A stretch of DNA of 64,000 nt from Mycobacterium sp. 852002-51057_SCH5723018 (GTDB lineage: Bacteria; Actinomycetota; Actinomycetes; Mycobacteriales; Mycobacteriaceae). Below the pieces are notes generated by a model that did not search any database, had not been told where the DNA came from, and saw nothing but the letters and a program-made list of their open reading frames with translations. The stretch lies in NCBI RefSeq assembly GCF_001667035.1, contig NZ_LZIR01000006.1, positions 1-64,000 on the forward strand, written 5' to 3'. Below, one piece after another: positions 42,776-52,590 of this stretch. Numbering within the stretch: position 1 is the first letter of the stretch; the number at the start of each line of letters is the position of its first letter. Both the position numbers and the translations under genes were made by a program.

Positions 42776-45700
42776 TGGCCACCGAAACCTCGGCTGACTT
42801 GGTCGAAGAACTACCATCTACCCCCGTGAACGACGCGGGAGGCAACTACCGGATCGCTCGGGTGGTTGCTATCGTCGCCGGTCTGCTCGGCGCCCTGCTG
42901 GCGATCGCCACGCCGGTGCTACCGGTCAACCAGAGCACGGCCCAATTGAACTGGCCGCAGAACGCCACGTTCGGCAGCGTCGACGCGCCGCTGATCGGGT
43001 ATGTGGCCACCGATCTGAACATCAGCGTGCCTTGCCAGGCTGCCGCCGGGCTGGCCGGACCGCAGAACTCCGGCAAGACAGTCCTGCTGTCGACGGTGCC
43101 CAAGCAGGCCCCGAAGGCCGTCGACCGCGGGCTGCTCATCCAGCGCGCCAACGACTACCTGGTCCTGGTCGTGCGCAATGTCGCGGTGGTGACCGCCCCG
43201 CTGAGCGAGGTGCTCAGCCCGGCATGTCAGCGGTTGACCTTCACCGCGCACGCCGACCGCGTGACCGCAGAATTCGTCGGACTGACACAGGGACCCAACG
43301 CCGAGCATCCCGGCGCGCCGCTGCGCGGCGAGAAGAGCGGCTACGATTTCCGGCCACAGATCGTCGGCGTGTTCACGGACCTGTCGGGTCCTGCGCCGCC
43401 GGGGTTGAGCTTCTCGGCGACCGTCGACACTCGCTACAGCAGCAGCCCCACGCCGCTGAAGATGGCCGCGATGATCCTCGGGGTGGTGCTGACCGCCGCC
43501 GCCCTGGTCGCGCTGCACATCCTCGACACCGCCGACCGCACCCGGCACCGCCGCTTCCTGCCGTCGCGGTGGTGGTCGGTCGGAGCCCTGGACGCCCTCG
43601 TCATCGCGGTGCTGGTGTGGTGGCATTTCGTCGGCGCCAACACCTCCGACGACGGCTACATCCTGACCATGGCGCGGGTGTCCGAGCACGCCGGCTACAT
43701 GGCCAACTACTACCGCTGGTTCGGCACGCCCGAGGCCCCGTTCGGCTGGTACTACGACCTGCTGGCGGTGTGGGCGCACGTCAGCACCACCAGCATCTGG
43801 ATGCGGCTGCCCACCCTGGTGATGGCGCTGACGTGCTGGTGGGTGATCAGCCGGGAAGTCATGCCGCGCCTGGGTCACGCCGTCAAGCGCAGCCGCGCCG
43901 CGGCCTGGACCGCGGCGGGCATGTTCCTGGCCGTGTGGCTGCCGCTGGACAACGGCCTGCGGCCCGAGCCGATCATCGCGCTGGGCATCCTGCTCACCTG
44001 GTGTTCGGTGGAACGCGCGGTAGCCACCAGCCGGCTGCTGCCGGTGGCGATCGCCTGCATCATCGGCGCGCTGACGCTGTTCTCCGGGCCGACGGGCATC
44101 GCCTCGATCGGTGCGCTGCTGGTCGCGGTCGGGCCGTTGCGGACCATCCTGCACCGCCGCTCCAAACAGTTCGGCGCGCTGCCACTGGTCGCGCCCATGT
44201 TGGCCGCGGCCACCGTCACAGCCATCCTGATCTTCCGCGACCAGACCCTGGCCGGTGAGGCCCAAGCCAGCATGCTCAAGCGCGCCGTCGGGCCCAGCCT
44301 GAGCTGGTTCGACGAACACACCCGCTACGAGCGGCTGTTCATGGCCAGCCCCGACGGGTCGGTCGCCCGCCGCTTCGCCGTGCTGGCGCTGCTGCTGGCT
44401 CTCGGGATAACGGTCGCAATGTCGTTGCGCAAGGGCCGGATTCCGGGCACGGCAGCCGGACCCAGCCGCCGCATCGTCGGGATCACCATCATCTCGTTCC
44501 TCGCGATGATGTGGACTCCCACCAAGTGGACCCACCACTTCGGGGTGTTCGCCGGGCTGGCCGGATCACTCGGCGCGCTGGCCGCGGTCGCGGTGACCTC
44601 CGTGGCGATGCGGTCGAGACGCAACCGAACCATGTTCGCCGCGGTGGTGCTGTTCCTGGTGGCGTTGTCGTTCGCCAGCGTCAACGGCTGGTGGTACGTG
44701 TCGAATTTCGGTGTGCCATGGTCGAATTCATTCCCACAGTGGCACTACGGCTTCGCCACCGCGCTGCTGGGGCTGACCGTGGTGGTGCTGCTGCTGGCGG
44801 CGTGGTTCCACTTCGTCTCGACGGATAACGGGCCGCCCAGGACCCTCTATGGCGCGCGGGCTGCCGGAATAGTGCAGTCCCCCTTGGCGATTGCGGCGTG
44901 GGCGCTGGTCGTTTTCGAGGTGGCATCGTTGACCCTGGCGATGACGGACCAGTACCCGGCGTGGTCGGTGGGCCGGTCCAACCTCGAGGCTATGCCCCTT
45001 TTGGGGACCGGGAAGACCTGCGGGCTCGCCGAGGACGTGCTCGTGGAGCCAGACCCCAATGCCGGCCTGCTGTCGCCGGTCAGCGGTTCGGTGGGCGACG
45101 CGCTGGGGGCGGGATTGTCGGAAGCCTTCACGCCCAACGGGATTCCCGCCGACGTCCGCGCCGACCCGGTGATGGAACGTCCGGGCGACCGAAGCTTCGT
45201 CAATGAAGATAGGTTGACCACCGGCGCCGAGGCCGGCACCGAGGGAGGCACCACCCCGGCTCCGGGAATCAACGGTTCGGCCGCCCAGCTGCCCTACAAC
45301 CTCGATCCGGCCCGCACACCAGTGCTCGGCAGCTGGCGATCCGGCATCCAGGTGCCCGCCCATCTGCGGTCGGGCTGGTACCGATTGCCGTCGCGAGACA
45401 AGGCGAAGCCGCTGCTGGTCGTGAGCGCCGCAGGGCGCTTCGACCCCCGCGAGGTTCAGGTGCAGTGGGCCACCGACGACGAGGCGGCCGCCGGACACCC
45501 CGGCGGGTCGTTCCAGCTGGCCGATGTCGGCGCCTCGCCGGCGTGGCGCAACCTGCGGTTGCCGCTGTCGGCCATCCCCAGCTCCGCCACCCAGATCCGC
45601 TTGGTCGCCGACGACGAGGATCTGGCGCCGCAGCACTGGATCGCGTTGACACCCCCCCGAATTCCGCAGCTGCGCACCCTGCAGGACTTGGTCGGCTCCA

Positions 45701-46053
45701 GGGACCCGGTGTTCCTGGACTGGCTGGTCGGCTTGGCGTTCCCGTGCCAGCGCCCGTTCGGGCATCAGAACGGCGTCGACGAGACACCGAAGTGGCGCAT
45801 CCTGCCCGACCGATTCGGCGCCGAAGCGAACTCACCGGTGATGGACAACAATGGCGGCGGCCCACTGGGTGTCACCGAGTTGCTGGTGAAGGCGACCACC
45901 ATGGCGACGTATCTGAAGGACGACTGGTCCCGCGACTGGGGCTCGCTGCAACGCTTGACCCCGTACTACGCCGACGCGCAGCCCGCCCGCCTGCAGTTGG
46001 GAACCGCAAGACGCAGCGGTCTTTGGAACCCGGCGCCGCTGCGTAAGGGTTAG
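42775..46053 (+). CDS. embC: Arabinosyltransferase EmbC
   Basis: 1092 aa, close to the 1094 of M. tuberculosis EmbC. TM1 and an extracytoplasmic jelly-roll-like segment ([15 protein letters not shown] ...), the catalytic Asp pair D292-D293 in ANTSDDGYILTMARV, the Pro-rich WMRLP, many TM helices, then the large C-terminal carbohydrate-binding domain (from about residue 720) ending RSGLWNPAPLRKG. EmbC extends the arabinan of lipoarabinomannan. Here, unlike M. tuberculosis, embA does not follow; 13 kb of other genes do. Confidence 0.95.
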   Translation: MATETSADLVEELPSTPVNDAGGNYRIARVVAIVAGLLGALLAIATPVLPVNQSTAQLNWPQNATFGSVDAPLIGYVATDLNISVPCQAAAGLAGPQNSGKTVLLSTVPKQAPKAVDRGLLIQRANDYLVLVVRNVAVVTAPLSEVLSPACQRLTFTAHADRVTAEFVGLTQGPNAEHPGAPLRGEKSGYDFRPQIVGVFTDLSGPAPPGLSFSATVDTRYSSSPTPLKMAAMILGVVLTAAALVALHILDTADRTRHRRFLPSRWWSVGALDALVIAVLVWWHFVGANTSDDGYILTMARVSEHAGYMANYYRWFGTPEAPFGWYYDLLAVWAHVSTTSIWMRLPTLVMALTCWWVISREVMPRLGHAVKRSRAAAWTAAGMFLAVWLPLDNGLRPEPIIALGILLTWCSVERAVATSRLLPVAIACIIGALTLFSGPTGIASIGALLVAVGPLRTILHRRSKQFGALPLVAPMLAAATVTAILIFRDQTLAGEAQASMLKRAVGPSLSWFDEHTRYERLFMASPDGSVARRFAVLALLLALGITVAMSLRKGRIPGTAAGPSRRIVGITIISFLAMMWTPTKWTHHFGVFAGLAGSLGALAAVAVTSVAMRSRRNRTMFAAVVLFLVALSFASVNGWWYVSNFGVPWSNSFPQWHYGFATALLGLTVVVLLLAAWFHFVSTDNGPPRTLYGARAAGIVQSPLAIAAWALVVFEVASLTLAMTDQYPAWSVGRSNLEAMPLLGTGKTCGLAEDVLVEPDPNAGLLSPVSGSVGDALGAGLSEAFTPNGIPADVRADPVMERPGDRSFVNEDRLTTGAEAGTEGGTTPAPGINGSAAQLPYNLDPARTPVLGSWRSGIQVPAHLRSGWYRLPSRDKAKPLLVVSAAGRFDPREVQVQWATDDEAAAGHPGGSFQLADVGASPAWRNLRLPLSAIPSSATQIRLVADDEDLAPQHWIALTPPRIPQLRTLQDLVGSRDPVFLDWLVGLAFPCQRPFGHQNGVDETPKWRILPDRFGAEANSPVMDNNGGGPLGVTELLVKATTMATYLKDDWSRDWGSLQRLTPYYADAQPARLQLGTARRSGLWNPAPLRKG

Positions 46054-46209
46054 CACGCCCTCAGCCAGCTGTACGGGCGCTCCGCCGAGCGCTCCGTCGG
46101 TCGACGACCTTGACGTAGTGAGCGGATCTGTTTACATACACCTTCGATTCAATATAGGGTCCACATAATAATTAACAGGGGTATCGTCTTAATCTGAAAG
46201 GTTGTCTCC

Positions 46210-46743
46210 ATGCCGTCAGCACAGGGCCCGTCCGGCCTCTTCGCCCGCCTGGCCGAAACCACCGGAAGCGAGATACTCGAGGTCTTCGGGCCCACCTTCG
46301 AGTTCCTGACCAACGCCGACGAGGATGGCGACGTATGCGTGATGCGGGCGGTGGTGCCGCCGGGGGTGGCGGTGCCGCTGCACAGCCACGACGATTACGA
46401 AGGTTTTTTCATCCTGTCGGGCACTCAGCAGGTTCTTTTGCAGGATGCGCAAGGGCCGACATGGGTCGATGTCTGCGCCGGGGACTACGTGCAGATACCG
46501 GGCGGGATGCCACACGCACACCGCAACGTCGCCGCCGAGCCTGCCGTCGACCTCATCGTCACCACGGCTCGACTGGGGCAGTTTTTTCGGGAGGTTGGGC
46601 GCCCCGTCGCCGATGCGGTCAATCCACCGAGCGCGCAGGAACTGGCACGGTTCGTCGAGATTGCCGCGAGGTATGGCTACTGGCTCGGCAGCCCCGAGGA
46701 AAACGCGGCCGTCGGGATCGACTTGCCCGTGTTCGCCGGCTAG
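46210..46743 (+). CDS. Cupin-domain protein
   Basis: 177 aa. Single cupin barrel: PPGVAVPLHSHDDYEGFFILSG is motif 1 (metal His/His/Glu) and GDYVQIPGGMPHAHRNV is motif 2 (His). C-terminal helices with LARFVEIAARYGYW. Possibly a small dioxygenase or ligand sensor. It precedes a TetR gene by 10 bp. The 150 bp upstream are strikingly AT-rich for this genome (around 46125-46195), a sign of foreign DNA or a strong promoter. Confidence 0.78.
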   Translation: MPSAQGPSGLFARLAETTGSEILEVFGPTFEFLTNADEDGDVCVMRAVVPPGVAVPLHSHDDYEGFFILSGTQQVLLQDAQGPTWVDVCAGDYVQIPGGMPHAHRNVAAEPAVDLIVTTARLGQFFREVGRPVADAVNPPSAQELARFVEIAARYGYWLGSPEENAAVGIDLPVFAG

Positions 46744-46753
46744 CGATAACGCG

Positions 46754-47434
46754 ATGCCCGGAAACCGCAGTGGCGCAACGAATCAACCACGGCCGTATCG
46801 CTCGAGCGTGCGGGCTCAGGCGGCGGCCGACACGCGCCGAACGATCCTCGACACCGCCATGCGGTTATTCGTTGAGCGTGGCTACGGCCAGGTCACCGTC
46901 GCCGATATCGCCGACGGGGCATCGGTGGCGTTGCCTACCGTCTATGCCAGCACGGGCGGCAAGGCCGCGATCCTCTCCACGTTGATCGACGAGGCGATGG
47001 GCGACCCCGTCGTCGAACAAACGCTAAACGCGATGGCCGCGAGCCGCTCCGGCGAAGAGGTCATCGAGTTGACGGCTCAAGGCGTGCGCACCGACAACGA
47101 GCGGTACCACGCCATCGTGCAGATTATGAAAACCGCTGCCGCAGTGGATGCAACCGCCACCCAGATTCTTGTGCGGTCCGACGACGTGTACAGGGAAGCG
47201 CTGGGACAGGTCACCCGCCGGCTGGGATCGCTAGGCCGGCTCAAAGCCGGCGTGACCGAATGGCAGGCGACCGACATTCTCTGGTTCTACCTCGGTCGTG
47301 AGGCATGGCACATCCTTGTCGCGGACCGCCGATGGTCCTGGGACGACGCCGCACAATGGCTGACCCAGCAGGTTTCCGCCGCGCTGCTCGACCCGCCGGA
47401 ACCTCCGACGGCAGACGCGCCGCCGCGAAGCTAG
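46754..47434 (+). CDS. TetR-family regulator
   Basis: 226 aa. HTH: RRTILDTAMRLFVERGYGQVTVADIADGASVALPTVYAS, where a canonical Tyr-Phe is replaced by the ASTGGK form seen in some mycobacterial TetRs. The C-terminal helical domain ends WSWDDAAQWLTQQVSAALLD. Directly downstream of the cupin gene, likely co-transcribed and controlling it or a lost neighbour. No clear operator was found. Confidence 0.82.
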   Translation: MPGNRSGATNQPRPYRSSVRAQAAADTRRTILDTAMRLFVERGYGQVTVADIADGASVALPTVYASTGGKAAILSTLIDEAMGDPVVEQTLNAMAASRSGEEVIELTAQGVRTDNERYHAIVQIMKTAAAVDATATQILVRSDDVYREALGQVTRRLGSLGRLKAGVTEWQATDILWFYLGREAWHILVADRRWSWDDAAQWLTQQVSAALLDPPEPPTADAPPRS

Positions 47435-47466
47435 ATTCGGGCGTTGATTAGCGCGCTCGAGACCTG

Positions 47467-47691
47467 TCAAAGCCGGGCGGCGTCGTGCTGATCGAGTGCG
47501 TGGGGGCGCACAGCGGCCGCAGCGCTGCCGCTCTCGAGGTAGCGCTGCACGACGAAGCCGCCAACGGTGCAGAGCTGCAGAAAAGTCGACGAAGTTGTTC
47601 AACACCACGCGCCACACCATGCGCCGTGGACGAAAACTATTGGTACGGGGTGCGCGCGGCTGCATGACCCCTTGTCGATCACCTCGATCAT
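47467..47691 (-). pseudogene. Alpha/beta hydrolase remnant (internal deletion)
   Basis: From ATG 47691 the frame reads MIEVIDKGSC...HPVPIVFVHGAWCGAWC, the oxyanion-hole start of an alpha/beta hydrolase, then a stop. In the same frame just after, CTVGGFVVQRYLESGSAAA corresponds to the region right after the nucleophile elbow of such enzymes (normally ~70 residues further on), ending at 47467. The central part is lost. Non-functional. It lies in an otherwise gene-poor 440-bp stretch. Confidence 0.65.
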
Positions 47692-47877
47692 CGGCTCATC
47701 GCCTGTTTCCATGACAGCAGTCAAAGTCAGTCTTTCAACGCCTGCTGTGTTTGGATGGCACGGCTGGACCTGGCGGAGGCGGCTCCGCTCACTAAATGAT
47801 CGGATGCTACGGTCCGCGGGCGGACTTCTCGCGTCCTGCGGTTTCTGCTCTCGACGAGTGCGCCTGACCGGCAATCA

Positions 47878-49641
47878 TCAATCACCTATTGGATTCGGAT
47901 TCGGCACTCCCGTGAAGATCGTTTGCAGTGAATTGGCGATGGCTATGAGTTCGAAACCGCCTCCGATCGTGGCCAATCCAACGTCTGCTGCGATTGGATT
48001 GCCGATCGCATTGATCAGTCCTTGAATCGGTTGGCCGTTGACCGCTTGGGTGATGCCGCTCAAAAACAGGTTTACGTCATAAGACGGGATTGACACCGCG
48101 ACAGCAGTCGCGATATCCGCGGTCGGGAGCAACGTCGAGTAGGCGGTCGCGACTGTGTTGACCAGCCCCCCGGCGATGGTGCTGTTCGCCGCCTGGATGC
48201 CCGAGATGATTCCGGTGACCGTGGACGGAATGGAAGCGGGACTCGGCAGGGTCAGCGGGCCGGATGACCCCCCACCGGTCAGCGCGTCGATGATGCTCGA
48301 TAGCGACACCGCGGGTGGCGACGGAAGTCCTTGACTGAACATGTCGCTGGCGAAGGCACTGATGCCTTGCTGGGCCCCGCTGATCAAATCAGGTCCCAAC
48401 GCGGTGGTCGCGCTCAGCGGCGGCAAGAAGCCAAACGGGGTCGTCACATCGGCCGGCCCGGTCGAATAGCCGAAGGCGGGGTTGCCGTAGCCCCAGTTGA
48501 CCAGATACCTCAGGTCCGGCTGGACCAGGTCTGCGAGCGGGTTGCCGATGAACGGGATCGCCCGCAGCGGTTCCAGCAGCGGCAGGTTCTGGGTGGGAAT
48601 TAGTTCGTAGGTCGTCATCGACGGCGCTCCCGACTGCGGCAACGTTATTGCTGAAGCTAGCTGTCCGGCAGTGAGAAAGGGATAGTTTCCGTGGACGAAT
48701 AGGATGCCGGCGAGCGCGTTCAGATCAGAGAACACATCGATCGGATACTGCGGGAAGTCGGCGAAGCCGTCGTATTCCAGGGTGAAAATGGTGGTCGCGA
48801 AGTCATTGCTTGGAGTCGCGATGCCGGCCGTTAAGCCCAGACTCGGCAGGCTCAGGCCGGGGAAACGCGCGAGCAGGCCGCCGTTGGGGTTGCTCGGGTC
48901 GCCGAGCAGAGTGAAGAAGACTTGCCCTGGGTTGTAGCCCTCGACAAGGAGTTTCGGCATTTCCAGCGATGCGATGATCGCGCTCTGCGAGTAGCCCAAC
49001 ACCGCGATCGAACCAGTGCCCCCGGGGGAGATGGCCTGCATGATGGCGTTATTCAGTTGCGTGACACCGCGGGCCAGCGATATGTCCAGCGTCAGGTCTT
49101 TGACACCGGTGAACGGGTAAAGGCCCTCGGGCGTCGACACCGGAGTCAACCCGGTAGCGCTGACGAAGTTCGACAAATAGCGGCTGAAGACATCCTGCAG
49201 GTAGGCCTGCTGCGGCGTCGGGAAGCCGCTTGAGCTCATGATCAAAATGGCGTCGACAGCCTGACCGGCCGCTTTCGTTCCTGCCGAGTTCACTGCGGTG
49301 CTCACCGCACCGCCGGTCACCGCGCTCCCGGCCGGGGTGGTCAGCCCTAGCGCGGCTGCAGCATCGGCCTCGGCGTGCGAGTAGGTGCTGCCGGCCGCGG
49401 CCATCAGCTGAGCGAATTCCTGATGAAATGCGCCGGCGTGCTGCAGGAGCAGCTGAAAGTCCTGGGCGTAGGAGCTGAACAGCGCCGCGGTCATCGCCGA
49501 CACTTCGTCTTGGGCCGCGGCCGCCAGACCGGTAGTTGCCCGCGCCGCGCTGGTGCTGGCCGAGCTGATCGTCGAACCAATTTCTGCTACCTGCCCGGCC
49601 GCAGCGGTCGTCGCCTCGGGCAGCGTCAGCACATGCGTCAT
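47878..49641 (-). CDS. PE protein with PE-PPE hydrolase domain
   Basis: 587 aa. N-terminal PE domain (residues 1-95: MTHVLTLPEATTAAAGQVAEIGS ... DEVSAMTAALFSSYAQDFQ, AGSTYSHAEADAAA with a YxxxE-type export signal). The PE-PPE domain follows: ILIMSSSGFPTP, the nucleophile in IAVLGYSQSAIIASLEM, and FTLEYDGFADFPQYPIDVFSDLN. This is the serine alpha/beta-hydrolase of the PE3/PE4/Rv1430 type, likely a cell-surface esterase exported by ESX-5. The C-terminal 150 residues are hydrophobic and Gly/Ser/Pro-rich. No PPE partner is adjacent. Confidence 0.88.
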   Translation of the reverse strand: MTHVLTLPEATTAAAGQVAEIGSTISSASTSAARATTGLAAAAQDEVSAMTAALFSSYAQDFQLLLQHAGAFHQEFAQLMAAAGSTYSHAEADAAAALGLTTPAGSAVTGGAVSTAVNSAGTKAAGQAVDAILIMSSSGFPTPQQAYLQDVFSRYLSNFVSATGLTPVSTPEGLYPFTGVKDLTLDISLARGVTQLNNAIMQAISPGGTGSIAVLGYSQSAIIASLEMPKLLVEGYNPGQVFFTLLGDPSNPNGGLLARFPGLSLPSLGLTAGIATPSNDFATTIFTLEYDGFADFPQYPIDVFSDLNALAGILFVHGNYPFLTAGQLASAITLPQSGAPSMTTYELIPTQNLPLLEPLRAIPFIGNPLADLVQPDLRYLVNWGYGNPAFGYSTGPADVTTPFGFLPPLSATTALGPDLISGAQQGISAFASDMFSQGLPSPPAVSLSSIIDALTGGGSSGPLTLPSPASIPSTVTGIISGIQAANSTIAGGLVNTVATAYSTLLPTADIATAVAVSIPSYDVNLFLSGITQAVNGQPIQGLINAIGNPIAADVGLATIGGGFELIAIANSLQTIFTGVPNPNPIGD

Positions 49642-50268
49642 CAACTCAGCCTTCCGATTACCACCGCTCCGTTCGGCGAGAGCGTCGCGCGCTTGAGCTG
49701 GTTTTCGATATTGCGCTCGACGCCCGGGGACTATGTCCTCTTGCCCGGCAGGACGCGACTTCGACTACAGTACAGGATATTTCGCCGACCCGGCATGGTG
49801 AACTGCCCCACAGTCATAGCTTGTGGGCATGCGGAGGCGGGCGCGGAGATACTGGCCAAAGGGTGGACTCGCAGTCGCGGGTTAGCGATCGATGCAAGGC
49901 CTTATAGCAAATGCGTCCGCACTCAACGGCGTCGGCAGAAGCGACGGCCCGAACCCTAACTTCAAGAATTTGACCCGCCACGTGGTCCAAAGTACCCAAC
50001 TCAGCGCAACTACGGAACCTGCGTCAACTCGTGTGCCGCTCGAAATACTCTTGGCAACAACCGATGTCAACACGCCCCAGCGGCGGGAGGCCAGCGAGCG
50101 GTACCTCGCGGAGTTCGACACGCTGCTCTCCGTGTGGGATTGTGGTGCGTCGCCGCGCAAAGAGCGAGGAGCCATCGGTCGATGATCCTGGCCGCGTCGC
50201 TACCAGGAGGCGTGGGGCTGTTTTGACCGGTTCGCCTCAAGCAATGTTGTTGGTAGGCAACGCTAGAA
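49642..50268. other. Gene-poor stretch, upstream of the PE gene
   Basis: About 630 bp with base composition lower in GC than the surroundings. It must hold the promoter of the minus-strand PE gene. A plus-strand frame at 49892-50185 (97 aa, including NTPQRREASERYLAEFDTLL) has a coding-like middle but no recognised family or convincing start. I see no RNA gene or repeat. It may be decayed DNA. Confidence 0.4.
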
Positions 50269-50642
50269 ATGACCGTCAAGAGGATCCTTGTGCAGATCGC
50301 CATCGCCACTCTCACTGTCTTGTTGGCGTTGATGTTCCTAGGCGCCGGCGCCGTCAAGCTCGTCGCCGCCCCTCGGTCATTGCACATGCGAGAGCAATTG
50401 CGCTCGACGGGCGGTTATGGTCTTCGATCGGATTGCTCGAAGTGACCGCGTGCCTCGGGCTTGCCGCCGGACTAGCGGTGCCAGCCCTCGGACTTGCGGT
50501 GTCAATCGGTCTGGTGCTGTTGATGATTGGCTCAATCGTCGCCCACATTCGAGTTGGTGACGTTGGCGGCGCCGCCCCGGCTGCGCTGCTCGTCGTGTTG
50601 GTCGTGACCCTGATCATCCTGCGAGCCACAACTGGCCACTAG
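50269..50642 (+). pseudogene. DoxX-like membrane protein, frameshifted
   Basis: From ATG 50269 the frame reads MTVKRILVQIAIATLTVLLALMFLGAGAVKLVAAPRSLHMREQL and then hits a stop. The other frame continues ALDGRLWSSIGLLEVTACLGLAAGL, two more TM helices, and ends RATTGH at 50642. Together they make a complete four-helix DoxX-family protein (GAxKL ... GLLEV motifs) with one shift around 50390-50420. Inactivated, or a sequencing error. Confidence 0.7.
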
Positions 50643-50718
50643 GCACAGACGCGATGCAGCAATAGTCCATTAATGGAGTCAACTTAGCGGCCTCGGTCGC
50701 CAGTCGGAAGGAGTCCGT

Positions 50719-51621
50719 GTGATCCGTACAAACGACGACAGCTGGGACCTCAGCAGGAGCGTCGGCGCAACCGCCACAATGGTAGCCACCGCGCGCGCCA
50801 TCGCTAGCCGCGGGCCCGACCCGCTGATCAACGACACACTTGCGGAAGAGTTGGTCCGGGCGGTCGGGCTGAAGCTATTCACGCAAATAGTCGACGGTGT
50901 AACCAGTTTCGCCGACCTCGGAGCTGATTGGGTTCCGAGGTATTTCGGTATTCGCGGAAAAGCGTTCGATGAGTTCACCGGCGAAGCATGCCGGCTAGGC
51001 ATTCGACAAGCTGTGATCCCGGCCTCGGGACTGGATTGCCGTGCGTACCGCCTCGAGTGGCCTCCCTCCATGACGATCTACGAAGTAGATCAACCCGCAG
51101 TAATCGAATGGAAGCAGCGCACCTTGGCTGACCGTGGTTGTAGCTCTACGGCTCGCCACCGCTGCGTAGGCATTGATCTCCGCCACGATTGGCCCACTGC
51201 GCTCCGGGATGCGGGGTTTGACGAGACTGAGCCGACGGTGTGGATTGTGGAGGGTCTCCTCGTCGGCTATCTATCGGCAAAAGTGCAAGACGCAATCCTC
51301 GACGAAATCTCAGAACTCAGCGCGCCCGGCAGCCGGATCGTGGCCGATCATGTCGACATCCGGCTGCCCGGCGCAGTTGGTGGAGTGCTTAACGACTTTC
51401 ATGACTCGTGGTCCAAGCACGATCCCGACCTCGATCTGCGCGGCCTGACATTTGACGACTTACGCCACGATCCGGCGGTGTATCTGGCGGAGCGTGGATG
51501 GATAACGCGGAACAACACCATCGCTGATCTTTTCCGCATCGTCGGCCGGCCCACGCCAGCCGCAGATGATTTCCCGGATGACGTGCGATACATGCTGTAC
51601 CTGAACGGGATTCGCAACTAG
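50719..51621 (+). CDS. SAM-dependent methyltransferase (TIGR00027 family), diverged
   Basis: 300 aa from GTG, paralogue of the gene at 3884. MIRTNDDSWDLSRSVGATATMVATARAIA, DPLINDTLAEELV, the SAM motif reads VIPASGLDCRAYRL (usually [14 protein letters not shown]), then IYEVDQPAVIEWK and WIVEGLLVGYLS. The first strand of the SAM pocket is altered, so activity is less certain. It lies in the accessory segment between embC and embA. Confidence 0.82.
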   Translation: MIRTNDDSWDLSRSVGATATMVATARAIASRGPDPLINDTLAEELVRAVGLKLFTQIVDGVTSFADLGADWVPRYFGIRGKAFDEFTGEACRLGIRQAVIPASGLDCRAYRLEWPPSMTIYEVDQPAVIEWKQRTLADRGCSSTARHRCVGIDLRHDWPTALRDAGFDETEPTVWIVEGLLVGYLSAKVQDAILDEISELSAPGSRIVADHVDIRLPGAVGGVLNDFHDSWSKHDPDLDLRGLTFDDLRHDPAVYLAERGWITRNNTIADLFRIVGRPTPAADDFPDDVRYMLYLNGIRN

Positions 51622-51672
51622 GCAGGCTAGAAATGCCTGGGCATGCGTCCGACAGGCAAGGGGTTCCTCGTT

Positions 51673-52004
51673 CTAACGTCGCAGAAGCGGCCAGCTAACG
51701 TCGAACACCAACAACGTGCTTGACACCGTCGCAACCGGTTCACCACTGCCATCGATCACCACGCCGGTGGTGAAACCAATGCGCGAACCTGCCTTGACCA
51801 CAGTGCCTTCCGCACGCAGGAGGCCTCTGCCGGGATGGATCGCCTTGAGCGAATTGACTTTTATCTCCACCGACATCAGGCCTTTGCGCTGTGGCAGCAC
51901 GCAAGCAGCGCAAAACTAGCCGCGGCATCAAGCAGAGCGCAGACGATACCGCCGAGCACCACACCGATCGCGTTGTACATCGATCGGGTTGGACCGACGA
52001 ACAG
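51673..52004 (-). pseudogene. PaaI-type thioesterase, truncated and frameshifted
   Basis: The conserved hot-dog core is split: GPTRSMYNAIGVVLGGIVCALLDAAASFALLA in one frame, then LPQRKGLMSVEIKVNSLKAIHPGRG with LLRAEGTVVKAGSRIGF in another, separated by a one-base shift near 51895. The N-terminal ~50 residues of a PaaI thioesterase are missing; upstream the frame runs straight into the SDR C-terminus. Not functional as written. Confidence 0.68.
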
Positions 52005-52590
52005 GCTATTGAGTTCAAGTCCGCCGGCAATGCCGATGTCTTGTGCCGTAATGTATCCGGCGCTCTCGCTGACGGGGAAAGGCGACCAAGCTTGCAACTT
52101 CGCCGGGTTCACCAAATCGTCGGGTGGGTATTGCTTCTCGGATGCGGTCCTGATCGTGCTCGGCCAGCGTCAGTACCTTAGGCGTGGCGATCATGCCGGG
52201 TGAGCCGGTCCGCCCCCGCGTGCTCGCGATCGCGACCACGCGTCCGAAGCGACGCTCCCGCATGCCCGGCAAGCATGCCTGGATGGCGTGAAATGAGCCG
52301 GTGAGATTGATGTCGATGTCACGGGACCACTTCTCGGACGACATGGAATGCGCCGGGGCGAAGGTATCGACGACTCCCGCCACACAGACACATATGTCGG
52401 CATCGGCGACGGCGTCCGGCGGAATGGGGTCGGCCGCCAGGTCCACGGCAAAGTCGGGCGAACCGACCACGTCAATAGCGCGCACTAACAACCCATCTGC
52501 GAGGAGGCGATTGCAAATCACCGATCCGATTCCGCCGGTGGCGCCGGTCACCAACGCCGTCCGGTTCGTCAAAGCGACCTCTGCGGTCAC
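52005..52590 (-). pseudogene. Short-chain dehydrogenase with internal deletion and frameshift
   Basis: Starts MTAEVALTNRTALVTGATGGIGSVI (NAD motif TGxxxGIG), continues to DINLTGSFHAIQACLPGM and VVAIASTRGRTGS, then jumps to PGMIATPKVLTL. The segment with the catalytic YxxxK is gone (about 35-40 residues). The last block PVSESAGYITAQDIGIAGGL is in a different frame (shift near 52078). Catalytically dead. It overlapped the GMC gene start (4 bp) and was part of its operon. Confidence 0.75.
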
